This document shows positions 1 to 8,301 of a stretch of 64,000 nt of DNA, one piece after another (within the stretch, counting starts at the first letter, position 1; every line of letters begins with the position of its first letter). The notes below the pieces were generated by a model. The model ran no database searches, was not told where the DNA came from, and saw nothing but the letters and a program-made list of their open reading frames with translations. Source of the stretch: Halanaeroarchaeum sp. HSR-CO (lineage in GTDB: Archaea > Halobacteriota > Halobacteria > Halobacteriales > Halobacteriaceae); assembly GCF_024972755.1 (NCBI RefSeq), contig NZ_CP087724.1, positions 1,116,001 through 1,180,000 of the forward strand. Reading direction: 5' to 3'. A program made the translations under genes and the position numbers.

Positions 1-397
1 GGCTTCGGTAGAAATTTTCGAGAGCTTGCTTGACCGTCGATTGCTCAACGGCGCTCTTCCGGAGCCGAATCGAATCCTCGTCTACCTCGTGCTTTCGGCG
101 GGATTCTATGACGAGTTCTCGGTCTTGCCCGAGGAACGGGAAGCACGCACCCGCCTCGAAAGTTCGGTCGGGGACTTGCTCGCGGTAAGTGTCGTACTTT
201 CGTTGCTGGTCTACTACCCACGCCGCGTTTTCTTTCAGCAACCTCATCGGACGAACATCCTCGGACTCAGGAACGACAACCGTCACGCCGTGAATATCTA
301 CGTCAATTCGGGCTTCGGTGGCGTCGTAGCTGTGGCGTACCTCGTACTCGATTGGGTTCCCCAACAGGTCGATTTTCCGAGGTTGTGTTTTAGCCAT
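1..397 (-). CDS. YgjP-like (DUF45) zinc metallopeptidase, partial
   Basis: Minus-strand frame with ATG at 397, open for 132 codons to the window edge, so the C-terminus is missing. The N-terminal third (EYEVRHSYDATEARIDVDI, then a VVVPES turn and an AAWV segment) matches the start of the YgjP/SprT-like family, which is often encoded in type I restriction operons. The HExxH zinc site expected in the C-terminal half would lie left of the window, so it cannot be checked. The start overlaps the hsdR stop by 8 nt, implying translational coupling and membership of the hsd operon. The family assignment comes from sequence pattern plus context; its role in the restriction system is unknown. Confidence 0.7.
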   Translation of the reverse strand, partial: MAKTQPRKIDLLGNPIEYEVRHSYDATEARIDVDIHGVTVVVPESEDVRPMRLLKENAAWVVDQQRKYDTYREQVPDRTFEAGACFPFLGQDRELVIESRRKHEVDEDSIRLRKSAVEQSTVKQALENFYRS

Positions 398-3365
398 TGT
401 TCGCAATGAGGTAGTTCCGAATCGCGTCTACGAAGTCTTCGTCGTCCTTAATCAAGTGCCCGATGTCGTACTGTTTGACCAGCACGTCCAGCAGGATTCG
501 CTCGATTTCTGCGATGGCCTCTTGGTTCGTCTTCCACCCGTGATATCCTCGGTCAACGCGGTCGCGGAACTGTGAGACGATTTCTTTGGCCACTTCTTCG
601 GCCTGTTCTTTGGAGTTGATTGCCTCGGTCGTCTCTTCGGTCAGATGGGTGTAAATAGCGAACTCGGCGGCTTCCATCCCCTTCTCGTCGGCCTCGGCTT
701 CCACCTCCAGAATCTCTTCCTCGACGGCTTTGAGGGCTTCAACTGCCTCGGGGTCGCCTATTCCGTCTCCCTGCCAGCGTTCCACTATGTCCGTCACGCG
801 CTCGCTCAAACGCCTGTAGCGGGGGTTCTGGTTCTCCCGAGGGTGTAGGTGTTCACGGGTTGCGTGCGCAATCTGTGACGCCTTCACGCCGGGGTTGTCC
901 AGCCCTTCCACGTCTTCGAGGTATTCTTCACCGAGTTTGTACGTCGGAAAGTCTCGCTTGATTTCCCCGATTTCGACGTTCTCGCTGATTATCTCACGGG
1001 TCTTTTCCTGCATGTTTTCTTCGGGGTCATCGTCCCCGGACGTGGTTCGTTTGAACGCGACGTGAACCCGACTCAACCACTTGTATTCGTCTTCGATACC
1101 ATCCTGAATGAGCCGTTTGTCGGGCGCGACAGCCTCGTACAGCGATTGGAGTCGCCGGAAGCCCTGTTTGAACTGGCGGCGTTCGGGGTGGGTACTGACG
1201 CGTTCCACAGCCTCGTAGGCGGCTTCTTGGGTGTCGTTCTTCGGTATTCCCTCGAAAATTCCCATGACCGTTCCCAACTGGTCTTTTAGGTCGTCGTAGA
1301 GTTCGCTCTTGTCGCGGGCGGCATAGGATTTCGTCTCGTCGTCATAGTCCAGTGCCTCGTCAATGTTTTCGAAAACGCCTTGGAAATCTACTATCTCGCC
1401 GTTCTTCTTGCCCTCGTCAGGCCGATTTGTCCGGGCGATAGCCTGCATGAGGGTGTGGTTCTTGAGGTTCCGGTCGAGGTAGATGGTCTTCAGAATCGGG
1501 GCGTCGAAGCCGGTCAACAGCATGTTGTGGACGACCAGTAGTTTCGGGTTCTCGTCCTCTTTGAACGACTTGATGATACTGTCGCGCTCGTCAGGGTCGG
1601 TATGGAACTGTTGAATCAGCTCGGGGTCGTCGTTGGTCGTGGTGTAGAGAACTTCCACCTCGTCTTCGCCGCGACGGTCGATTAGTCGCTCGCCGTACAT
1701 AGCCCCTGACCGACGACTCGGTGTGACGACCATTCCCTTCCAGCCGTTCGGGGAAACGTGGTCGGTATAGTGCTGGTCGATTTCCTCGACTGTCCTGTCC
1801 ACACGGGGTTCGATTTCTGCGAGGGTCGTCGTGTTGACGGCTTCGCGGATGAACTCGCGCTTCTCGTCTTTGGTGAAGCTCCGAAACTCTTGGTCGAACT
1901 CCTCGTCAAGTCCGGCCTCGTCTATACGCCATTCCATCTCGTGCCGGAGCGTGAAGTAGACGGGCAGAATCAGGCCGTCCTCGATACCTTCCTTGACCGT
2001 GTACTGGTGTAGGTATCGTTCGCCTGTTCGGTAGTCTTCGCCGTCGGGCGAGAACTCGCGAAAGGTGTTTCGGGCCTTCTGTGTCTCACCTTCCCTGACG
2101 GGGGTACCGGTGAATCCGAAGTGATGGCAGTCCGGAAGCGCGTTGTCGAGACGACTCCCTAGGTCGGCTTCCATGAACCGGTGGGCCTCGTCGCTCATGA
2201 CGATTACCTCGTCGTTGCCCTGTTCGTCCGGCTCTACATCTTGGAATTTCTGAATTGTCGTAAGAACGAGTTCGCTCTGGCCCTCTTCAATGAGTTGCTC
2301 AAGGTGGTCGATAGAGCCGGCTTCCGTCCAGCGTTCGAGGGAAAGATTCGCCAACTGGTCGCGCATTTGGGAGTTCAGTTTGTCCGTGTCCACTATAATG
2401 AAGACCTGCGGGTTGTCGGCCATATGGCGGGCCAGCAGGTTCTCGGCGGCGTAGAGCATGGTGAAGGACTTGCCCGACCCCTGCGTGTGCCAAACAAGGC
2501 CAGTCTTGTCCTCGCCCTTGCCCACGCGGTCGAGAATCGCGTTCACGGCGTAATACTGCATGTATCGAGGAACAATCTTCGCGTCCCCTCCGGCTCGCCG
2601 CTCGTAGAAGACGAAGTTCTTCAGCAGGTCGAGAAGGGTGCCAGGGTTGCACAGCGCCTTGACGGCCTGCCGCATTTCGTTGTCGTCCTCGAACTTCTCC
2701 GGGGCGTCGTTCCATGGCTCGTAGAACTCTCGGGGCGCACCGACCGCGCCGTAGCGCAGTTCCATCGTGTCGGCGGCGACGTTGAACAGACCGGGGGCGA
2801 ACAGCCGGGGAACGTCCACTTGATAGGCCAGCAGGTCGCTCACGGCGTCGTGCCAGTCGTTGTCCTGTGCCCGACTCTTGAGTTCCATCGTGACGAGCGG
2901 AATCCCGTTGACGAAGAGGTTCAGGTCCGGGCGGATGGTCGTCTCCCGTGATATCGAGAACTGATTCACGGCGTGGAAGGTGTTGTTCTCGGGATTCTCG
3001 TAGTCTATCAGGTCTACGTAGACCGTCTTCGTCACCCCATCCGGGCGTTGGACGGAGAAGGCCTTACCCTTCGTCAGCAGTTGGTAGAACGCTCGATTGC
3101 TGTCTATCAGGTTCTCGCTGTCGAGGTCGCGCTTAAGGGATGAAATGAATTTCTCGACGTTTTCCTCGGTCACGTCCTTGTTCAGCGCCATGACCTGTTC
3201 GGCCAGTAAGTCCCAATAGACGACTTCGTGACTCTGACGGTCATACGCGGCGTCGAGGGCGCTGGCACCACGGTCGCCGTCCTCTCCATAGGTGTCCCAC
3301 CCGACGGTATTGAGCCACGACAGAAGCGAGTGTTCAACGCCCTCTTCGGATGCCGCTCTAGTCAT
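390..3365 (-). CDS. hsdR: Type I restriction enzyme R (helicase-nuclease) subunit
   Basis: 991 aa, normal length for HsdR. It is the ATP-driven translocase and nuclease of a type I restriction-modification complex. Visible motifs in order: PD-(D/E)xK nuclease with D147 and E161-L-K163; Walker A TQGSGKS at about 295-301; DEAH box at 393-396; TGTP at 419-422; then LLTGFDAP and QAIARTNR helicase motifs; and a helical C-terminal region that would bind the methylase core. Its ATG overlaps by one base (TAATG) the stop of the small membrane gene upstream and its stop is inside the downstream metallopeptidase start, so the operon is tightly coupled. All key residues are present, so it is probably active. 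Confidence 0.95.
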   Translation of the reverse strand: MTRAASEEGVEHSLLSWLNTVGWDTYGEDGDRGASALDAAYDRQSHEVVYWDLLAEQVMALNKDVTEENVEKFISSLKRDLDSENLIDSNRAFYQLLTKGKAFSVQRPDGVTKTVYVDLIDYENPENNTFHAVNQFSISRETTIRPDLNLFVNGIPLVTMELKSRAQDNDWHDAVSDLLAYQVDVPRLFAPGLFNVAADTMELRYGAVGAPREFYEPWNDAPEKFEDDNEMRQAVKALCNPGTLLDLLKNFVFYERRAGGDAKIVPRYMQYYAVNAILDRVGKGEDKTGLVWHTQGSGKSFTMLYAAENLLARHMADNPQVFIIVDTDKLNSQMRDQLANLSLERWTEAGSIDHLEQLIEEGQSELVLTTIQKFQDVEPDEQGNDEVIVMSDEAHRFMEADLGSRLDNALPDCHHFGFTGTPVREGETQKARNTFREFSPDGEDYRTGERYLHQYTVKEGIEDGLILPVYFTLRHEMEWRIDEAGLDEEFDQEFRSFTKDEKREFIREAVNTTTLAEIEPRVDRTVEEIDQHYTDHVSPNGWKGMVVTPSRRSGAMYGERLIDRRGEDEVEVLYTTTNDDPELIQQFHTDPDERDSIIKSFKEDENPKLLVVHNMLLTGFDAPILKTIYLDRNLKNHTLMQAIARTNRPDEGKKNGEIVDFQGVFENIDEALDYDDETKSYAARDKSELYDDLKDQLGTVMGIFEGIPKNDTQEAAYEAVERVSTHPERRQFKQGFRRLQSLYEAVAPDKRLIQDGIEDEYKWLSRVHVAFKRTTSGDDDPEENMQEKTREIISENVEIGEIKRDFPTYKLGEEYLEDVEGLDNPGVKASQIAHATREHLHPRENQNPRYRRLSERVTDIVERWQGDGIGDPEAVEALKAVEEEILEVEAEADEKGMEAAEFAIYTHLTEETTEAINSKEQAEEVAKEIVSQFRDRVDRGYHGWKTNQEAIAEIERILLDVLVKQYDIGHLIKDDEDFVDAIRNYLIANNG

Positions 3366-3700
3366 TAGAAGCCTCCCGTGGCCGCTTCATACTTTACAGT
3401 CCACACAGACAGGCCAACGAATACGTACACAATTACCGTCAGTACGGCCTTAATCGGCCTGTCCATCGCCCACGCGACTATCGGTAACATCGCATTGACC
3501 AGTTCCAGTATGAATACCCCGAGCGCGTCGGCCATTTTAGAAGTTGAGCCAGAGTAGAGTGGTGGGAGGATATTCAGATACGCAAGTGAGACATTGACGA
3601 TGAAAGCGACGGACGCGCCAGTAGAGTACATGTTACGCCACTGACTTGGCCCGGCGAGAAGATTCCCAACAGCGTAGTTCAGTCCCCTATCACTAACCAT
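3365..3700 (-). CDS. Small membrane protein embedded in the hsd operon
   Basis: 111 aa, not recognised. It shows about three hydrophobic helices (roughly residues 27-47, 60-80 and 84-105) separated by short loops, and no catalytic motif. It overlaps hsdS by 8 nt at its start and hsdR by 1 nt at its end, so it is co-translated between the specificity and restriction subunits. That position is unusual because type I subunits are soluble. Inference: it may anchor the complex at the membrane, act as a companion defence effector, or control restriction. The frame has normal haloarchaeal composition and no competing frame explains the gap, so it is likely a real gene. Confidence 0.7.
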   Translation of the reverse strand: MVSDRGLNYAVGNLLAGPSQWRNMYSTGASVAFIVNVSLAYLNILPPLYSGSTSKMADALGVFILELVNAMLPIVAWAMDRPIKAVLTVIVYVFVGLSVWTVKYEAATGGF

Positions 3701-4988
3701 GCTGTGCGATTTCTTTCGGCACCTCTATGTTTGTGTCGGTTGTTCGGACTGTTCCCGATAGCAGGTCTTGCATGAGGCCCTGCTTGAAGTAGTTATACTG
3801 CTCTGCCTCATTTCGGAGTGCTTTCACCTGTTCATCGAAATCCCATAGAATCGAAGCAATCTTATTCTGTTCTTCGATAGAGGGAAGAGCGACTTTCAAA
3901 TCAAGTAAGTCGCTAGTCGCAATCCCCGATATGCTGGTTTCCGTGACAATTCGTTCAATAGAGTTAGAGCCAACTGGCCCCTCAAAGTATTGTACATAGA
4001 ACTTCGGGTTCACGTCTTCAGTGAGCCTCACACGAATTAATGAAGACTCAAACACCGTGAGTTCGTCAAGTTTGGGGACATAACAGCAGTCCCCTGCCGC
4101 AGACACCTCTTGCGCTCGGCGGGCAAATATTAGGTCGTCCTTCTGCAATCCGTACTTTTCTCCTTCATTCTCTGTCAGTTCAAGCCTATCGGCAGAGGAC
4201 ATATCCAGAACACGGTTTTCGAGGGCATTGCCCATCTTGGCAATCGGATAACCCTCTCCGTAGGCGTCTTCAGACTTGTACAGCCCGTTCCGATTAGATT
4301 CCACAATTTCCGAGAACTGAATCACATCCCACGATTTGGGGATTTTACCCGGCCAAGTCTGTTTTGTGATTTCTTCGTCAACACCATAGTGGAAGAGATT
4401 TTGAGCGACTCCTTTCTTCAGCCGTTTTGTTTTCTCTATAATTTCCTCGGTCTTCTGAATCGCTTGGTCAACATCGTCAAGTACGGTAGCGATTCGTCGT
4501 TGTTCTTCAAGCGGTGGAAGGTCAAACCCAAAGTTGCTGAAGAGGTTCCACGAGGTGCGTGGCATACGGGTACCAGCAGAAGTACGTCGGGCGTAGTCGT
4601 AGGCTGATTTTGAACTCAATCGGTACAGCAAGTACTTTGAATTAATGCCCTCTTCCGCAATGATTGGGAATATGTCGGTCGATGCGACCCCCTCAAAGCC
4701 TGGTTGGGCGGATTTCTCAAGGTTGGGGCGGAGTTTTGCGAACAGAATATCTCCGGCCTCGAAACGTCGTTTAGTACTTGATAGGCTGTCAACCGGTTCC
4801 CATTCCGGGTACGGTGTGTTGGGGTCAATATGTTCGAGTCCGACATGTCTATCCAAGTTAAACTCCTGCGGGTCAACGTTCTCCGACCGCTTTCGGGACA
4901 CATCTTCAAGCCGTACCTCTCGCCACTTCTGGCCCTGTTCGCCCTCTATATTGTCCTGAAACTCGTCCAGTCCGACTTCCTCACTCAT
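3693..4988 (-). CDS. hsdS: Type I restriction-modification specificity subunit
   Basis: 431 aa with the usual two-half layout: target recognition domain 1 (about 20-155), a conserved helical spacer starting LPPLEEQRRIATVLDD, a second recognition domain (about 215-355), and a second conserved helix starting LPSIEEQNKIASILWD. The two spacers form the coiled coil that sets the distance between the half-sites of a bipartite target. The target sequence cannot be predicted from this. The start overlaps the hsdM stop by 8 nt and the 3' end overlaps the small membrane gene by 8 nt. No second or inverted hsdS copy is visible, so recombinational switching is not supported here. Confidence 0.93.
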   Translation of the reverse strand: MSEEVGLDEFQDNIEGEQGQKWREVRLEDVSRKRSENVDPQEFNLDRHVGLEHIDPNTPYPEWEPVDSLSSTKRRFEAGDILFAKLRPNLEKSAQPGFEGVASTDIFPIIAEEGINSKYLLYRLSSKSAYDYARRTSAGTRMPRTSWNLFSNFGFDLPPLEEQRRIATVLDDVDQAIQKTEEIIEKTKRLKKGVAQNLFHYGVDEEITKQTWPGKIPKSWDVIQFSEIVESNRNGLYKSEDAYGEGYPIAKMGNALENRVLDMSSADRLELTENEGEKYGLQKDDLIFARRAQEVSAAGDCCYVPKLDELTVFESSLIRVRLTEDVNPKFYVQYFEGPVGSNSIERIVTETSISGIATSDLLDLKVALPSIEEQNKIASILWDFDEQVKALRNEAEQYNYFKQGLMQDLLSGTVRTTDTNIEVPKEIAQHG

Positions 4989-6486
4989 AATTCAGCGCCC
5001 CCATGTGGCTATCCACTCGCGCTTCTATCTCGTCGCGCTCAGCCTGTAAATCGCGTAGTTTCCCGAGTTCTTCCTGTACGTCTATGTTCTCTTCTGGCTC
5101 GGTAGTATCGACGTAGAGCGCGATATTCAGATTGTAATCGTTCTCCCGAATCTCGTCCAGCGACACCGTTCGACTGACCCGCTCTTCAGTCGTCCAGCTG
5201 CGGAAGTTCCCGATGATGTGGTCAAGACCATCATTCGTGAGTTCGTTCTGATTCGAGAGTTCGCGGTAGAAGTCTTCGTCGGCGGCGTGGACGAATTGTA
5301 CCTCGTTCGCCCGTTCGTCAGGCTTGTCGGTGTTCAGCACGAGAATCGCGCTCGGAATTGCGTTATTCTGAAAGAGGTTCTCGGGAAGTCCGACGATTGC
5401 TTCTACAAGGTCGTCTTCGAGCATTGGCTTGCGGAATTTGCTCTCATGTTTTCGGAACAACACACCGTGGGGAATGACTATGGCCGCTTTTCCACCCGAG
5501 TCGTCGCCCCGCTCGGGGTCTTTCAGTTGCTCGGCCATGTGCATAATGAAGGCGTAGTCCCCTCGGTCTGCGCGAGGGAGTTTCTCGGCCCAATCGAAGC
5601 GAGTATATGGGTCGTCCTGAAGCCCGTCCTTGTCCCAATCAACAGAGAACGGGAAGTTCGCCAGCACCCGGTCGAAGCGCGTGAGTTCGGTGGCGTCCTC
5701 GTTAGTAAACGCCGGACTCGACAGCGAGTCCTCACGCTCGATAGTGCCATTCAAGCCGTGAATCGAGAGGTTCATCTTCGCAATCGCCGCTATGTCCGGA
5801 TTGATTTCCTGCCCGGAGAAGGTCAGTTTTGACGGGTCGCCACCCTGTTCCTCGCGGTAGTAACGGGCGGCCTCAATGAGCATGCCACCGGAGCCGACCG
5901 TCGGGTCGTGGAACGTGTGGCCGTCCTCGAACTCGTCCACGAGGCGAACGCAGAGATTGACGATGTGGGGCGGGGTGAAGAACTGGCCGCCGGATTTGCC
6001 TTCCTCTTCCGCGAAATGGCGAACCAAGTCCATGTACGCCTCCCCAAGCATGTCCGGCGGGATACTGTCCCGGTCGAGGTCGTACTTCGAGAGGTGTTCA
6101 ACGAGTTTCCCGAGCCGGTCGTCGTCCAGCGCGTCGGCGTCGATGTAATCAGCCCGGAAGAGGCCCTGAAGTTCCGGGTTCTCTTTAGTTAGCGCGTCGA
6201 ACGCTTCGTTCAGCTCCTTGTCCACGTTGTCCGAAACCGACCGAAGGTCTTCCCACAGGTAGCCTTCGGGGACAACCGGAATGTCGTACAGGTTTTCCCG
6301 GCGGGCGAAGTCCTCACCATACTCTTCGAGGTTCTGCTGGTACTGCTTCTCGAACTCGTCGGAAATCGACTTGTAGTAGACGAGGGGCAGGATGTATTCC
6401 TTGTAGTCGGTCGGGTCTACAGCGTCACGAATTATGTCGGCACATTTGAAGAGATGTGAGTCCAGTTCTTCCAAGGAGAGGGTCAT
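4981..6486 (-). CDS. hsdM: Type I restriction-modification DNA methyltransferase subunit
   Basis: 501 aa, first gene of the hsd operon. It has an N-terminal HsdM helical domain, QFFTP at 168-172, the SAM-binding motif I DPTVGSGG at 194-201 and the catalytic motif IV NFPF at 277-280 (N6-adenine methyltransferase type). Together with HsdS it would methylate adenine in both half-sites to protect the host genome. The ATG at 6486 is the first in frame. A TATA-like element about 70 nt upstream could drive the operon. Confidence 0.95.
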   Translation of the reverse strand: MTLSLEELDSHLFKCADIIRDAVDPTDYKEYILPLVYYKSISDEFEKQYQQNLEEYGEDFARRENLYDIPVVPEGYLWEDLRSVSDNVDKELNEAFDALTKENPELQGLFRADYIDADALDDDRLGKLVEHLSKYDLDRDSIPPDMLGEAYMDLVRHFAEEEGKSGGQFFTPPHIVNLCVRLVDEFEDGHTFHDPTVGSGGMLIEAARYYREEQGGDPSKLTFSGQEINPDIAAIAKMNLSIHGLNGTIEREDSLSSPAFTNEDATELTRFDRVLANFPFSVDWDKDGLQDDPYTRFDWAEKLPRADRGDYAFIMHMAEQLKDPERGDDSGGKAAIVIPHGVLFRKHESKFRKPMLEDDLVEAIVGLPENLFQNNAIPSAILVLNTDKPDERANEVQFVHAADEDFYRELSNQNELTNDGLDHIIGNFRSWTTEERVSRTVSLDEIRENDYNLNIALYVDTTEPEENIDVQEELGKLRDLQAERDEIEARVDSHMGALNYE

Positions 6487-6552
6487 ACCCGAACTGTTCT
6501 ATGCAACCATGATAGGTTCTACGGTGCGAATTCGGTGTGTCCACGACAACAT

Positions 6553-6562
6553 TCATATATAC
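6553..6562 (-). promoter_or_regulatory. Possible TATA box of the hsd operon
   Basis: On the minus strand the stretch reads TGTATATATGAAT and lies 67-76 nt before the hsdM ATG, which would give a short untranslated leader of about 40 nt. It is the only good TATA-like run in the upstream gap. Confidence 0.35.
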
Positions 6563-6642
6563 ACCCCTCGGCTTCAACGGTCTATCGGATGAGCCAGATG
6601 AGAAAATAATTTACCAAGATGTAGCAGATGAACACAACGGGT

Positions 6643-6828
6643 TCATGAGTCTCCAGTCGAAGGTGTTGGAGAAGCTTCCCGGATAACATCCACGAGAGCC
6701 CCTTCTCGACCGTGGTATTGGTCAAAATCAGGGTCATCCATATTAGGATATAAATCCGCACCCTGGCCCATTAGAGATTTTTTTGCGGATTGTTTCTTAG
6801 GATGGAATAGGGAATTAGATGGTACCAT
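6643..6828 (-). pseudogene. Decayed copy of a small haloarchaeal protein
   Basis: The open frame encodes 61 aa whose middle (MDDPDFDQYHGREGALVDVI) has the pattern D-P-D-x-D-x-[FY]-H-G-x-x-G-x-V-x-x of a small haloarchaeal protein family of about 65 aa that normally starts with a VRIDIP-like strand and ends with FRWRDLRP. Here the VRI-Y-I strand is in a different frame just upstream (one base missing near 6747), and the end stops early at TGDS instead of continuing. This suggests a frameshifted, truncated remnant and not a functional gene. The family link is recalled from memory and unverified. The rest of the 6487-6856 gap holds nothing else recognisable. Confidence 0.4.
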
Positions 6829-6856
6829 TTTTACCTTAACTTGTGTCGGTCAACGT

Positions 6857-7219
6857 ATGATTGATATCATCGTCGAGGTGTTGGTCGTCAGCATCTCAGT
6901 CCTTCTCATGGGCTGGCTGACGGTCAAAATCACCCTATGGGGCGGACTTGCCAGCATCATCGTCTACCTGATGTACGCCATCATCCCGGAGTTTTCCGCG
7001 CAGGATGTGTCGGAAGCGATGTGGCCTGCGTTTATCGACCTCTGGCTTCTTGTCCCTGATTTGTTTATGTCGATGGTCTCCGGTGCCGCTGCCGATGGGC
7101 TTTTAGGTCAGGCGATTAGTGGCGGTCTGGTTATTGCCATCTCGATTCCGTATCTCGTCGGGTTGTGTATCGCCTTTGTTACGTATCCCGAGCTAATTTT
7201 CGTTCGAATGTTGTTCTGA
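6857..7219 (+). CDS. Small multi-pass membrane protein, unknown function
   Basis: 120 aa, almost entirely hydrophobic with about four membrane segments (near 3-22, 26-46, 60-80, 88-115) and few charged residues. No motif is recognised. It is transcribed away from the hsd operon. A T-rich run TTTTTACC about 28-20 nt before the ATG would fit a leaderless promoter. It lies at the head of a group of short element-specific genes; its role is unknown. Confidence 0.6.
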   Translation: MIDIIVEVLVVSISVLLMGWLTVKITLWGGLASIIVYLMYAIIPEFSAQDVSEAMWPAFIDLWLLVPDLFMSMVSGAAADGLLGQAISGGLVIAISIPYLVGLCIAFVTYPELIFVRMLF

Positions 7220-7232
7220 ATTTCATAAACCA

Positions 7233-7239
7233 TTTATAC
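7233..7239 (+). promoter_or_regulatory. TATA box for the 54-aa zinc protein
   Basis: TTTATAC lies 28-22 nt before the ATG at 7261, the spacing of a leaderless haloarchaeal transcript. It supports the small gene that follows. Confidence 0.5.
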
Positions 7240-7260
7240 CAATAAATAAATGTGTTTGAT

Positions 7261-7425
7261 ATGAAGTGTGGGGTTTGTAATACCGATTTGTATTTGAAGA
7301 TAACCCAGGTGAGAGACGTTGAGAACGGGGTTGACGAGAGTTACAAGTGTACGAGTTGTTGTGGTTTTGGACGGTATATTTCTGATGGGCTGAACCACGA
7401 TTGTCGGGGAGTTCTAATCTCGTAA
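7261..7425 (+). CDS. 54-aa zinc-ribbon protein
   Basis: A short frame starting ATG 7261 and stopping TAA 7423-7425. It has CGVC at residues 3-6 and CTSCC at 30-34, followed by C48, so it has the two knuckles of a zinc ribbon. Haloarchaea encode many such very small zinc proteins. A TATA-like box stands at leaderless spacing. The opposite strand is also open here (7223-7516) but its product has no recognisable features. Function unknown; it may bind nucleic acid or a partner protein. Confidence 0.6.
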   Translation: MKCGVCNTDLYLKITQVRDVENGVDESYKCTSCCGFGRYISDGLNHDCRGVLIS

Positions 7426-7473
7426 CCCCCCCATCGGGAAACACCCTTGCCTTTAGTTTGAGATATTTGGAAT

Positions 7474-7614
7474 ATGGCGACAATTTCGGCCTATAGTTGT
7501 GGAGATTGTGATGCATTGCTACTCAGACATATCGGCGGGTCCTATACCTGTCCAGAATGCGGTGCTCGATACGTAGATGACCTTGGGCTGGTTACGGCAG
7601 GTGATTCGCGATGA
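7474..7614 (+). CDS. 46-aa zinc-ribbon protein
   Basis: Frame ATG 7474 to TGA 7612-7614 with CGDC at residues 9-12 and CPEC at 26-29, a compact zinc ribbon. Its TGA overlaps the ATG of the next gene (ATGA, 7611-7614), a coupling that supports translation of both. It forms the first gene of a three-gene run with the membrane protein at 7611 and the DUF433 gene at 7931. Function unknown. Confidence 0.6.
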   Translation: MATISAYSCGDCDALLLRHIGGSYTCPECGARYVDDLGLVTAGDSR

Positions 7615-7934
7615 TTCCTCGTCTCGAAATTTTGTTCAACAAGCAGAAGGAATTAGAAGGTTGTTATCGTAGGTTTGGGCAACAGATGGGAGGTGATGAA
7701 ATCTTTGACCAAATAATCGACATTGGGTGGACGTTCATCGTGATACTCGTTATGTTGATGTCTATTGGGGCAATCGTCTCATCTCCCGCTGCCTTGGAAC
7801 CGAATAATCCACTCTATGATGCGTGGAATACTGTAACAACGCTTGGAGTGGCGGCTTTGGTACTTGCAATTCCCACGGGAATAGGTGTTCTCCGGTGGTC
7901 CATGTCCGGAATTAGCGGCGGTCGGGGAAGATGA
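7611..7934 (+). CDS. Membrane protein with two helices, unknown function
   Basis: 107 aa: a charged N-terminal 35 residues, two hydrophobic helices (about 38-58 and 76-96), and a short basic tail ending SGGRGR. It overlaps the preceding zinc-ribbon gene by ATGA and the following DUF433 gene by ATGA, so three genes appear to be translated as a unit. No family is recognised. Confidence 0.6.
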   Translation: MIPRLEILFNKQKELEGCYRRFGQQMGGDEIFDQIIDIGWTFIVILVMLMSIGAIVSSPAALEPNNPLYDAWNTVTTLGVAALVLAIPTGIGVLRWSMSGISGGRGR

Positions 7935-8122
7935 CCATCGTACAAGACGAGAAGATGGCGGGTGAACCCCGTATAGAAGGCAGAAGAATCACTGTTTTTC
8001 ACGTCGTGACCGCGGTCGAAGATTTTGGAGGCGTAGGGGAAGCTGCAGAACAGCTTAGAATCACCGAGGAGGAGATTGAGGAGGCACTCCAGTACGCCAA
8101 CGAACATTCCGACGAGGGCTGA
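7931..8122 (+). CDS. DUF433-family protein (antitoxin-like)
   Basis: 63 aa. It carries the DUF433 signature: a short acidic start, then RIEGRRITVFHVV and a helical part ending TEEEIEEALQYA. DUF433 proteins are usually antitoxins (VapB45-like) paired with a PIN-like DUF5615 toxin. No such toxin follows here: the next 179 nt are non-coding and the next gene is a membrane protein. It may be an orphan antitoxin, or may work with the membrane protein it is coupled to. A small CTGAC/GTCAG stem at 8121-8135 closes the gene. Confidence 0.75.
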   Translation: MTIVQDEKMAGEPRIEGRRITVFHVVTAVEDFGGVGEAAEQLRITEEEIEEALQYANEHSDEG

Positions 8123-8301
8123 CTTGTAGTCAGGTCGAGGGGGAATCCCATGTCGCATTCTGCAACATTACTCTTAGTCTGAAATAGGTTTTCCCGCCGC
8201 AATGAACGCTCAAGGGTAAGTCAGCGTACTCTGAAAATCCCCCTAATGGATGCTGTATTGGAAGTCTTAAGGAGGTAGTTTCGTCAAGTAAACATGCAGA
8301 A

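Noticed and set aside
26-409. 127-aa plus-strand frame at the left edge
   Set aside because: The minus strand here encodes the YgjP-like N-terminus in phase with the hsd operon; the plus frame has no motif.
2181-2951. 256-aa plus-strand open frame inside hsdR
   Set aside because: It is antisense to hsdR helicase motifs, with no recognisable domain; a shadow caused by codon bias.
3693-4988. Phase-variable hsdS switched by the serine recombinase
   Set aside because: Only one hsdS copy is visible, no inverted partial copies are nearby, and the recombinase lies in another transcription unit.
7223-7516. 97-aa minus-strand frame over the zinc-ribbon genes
   Set aside because: The plus strand has two CxxC...CxxC proteins with a TATA box and ATGA coupling; the minus frame has no features.
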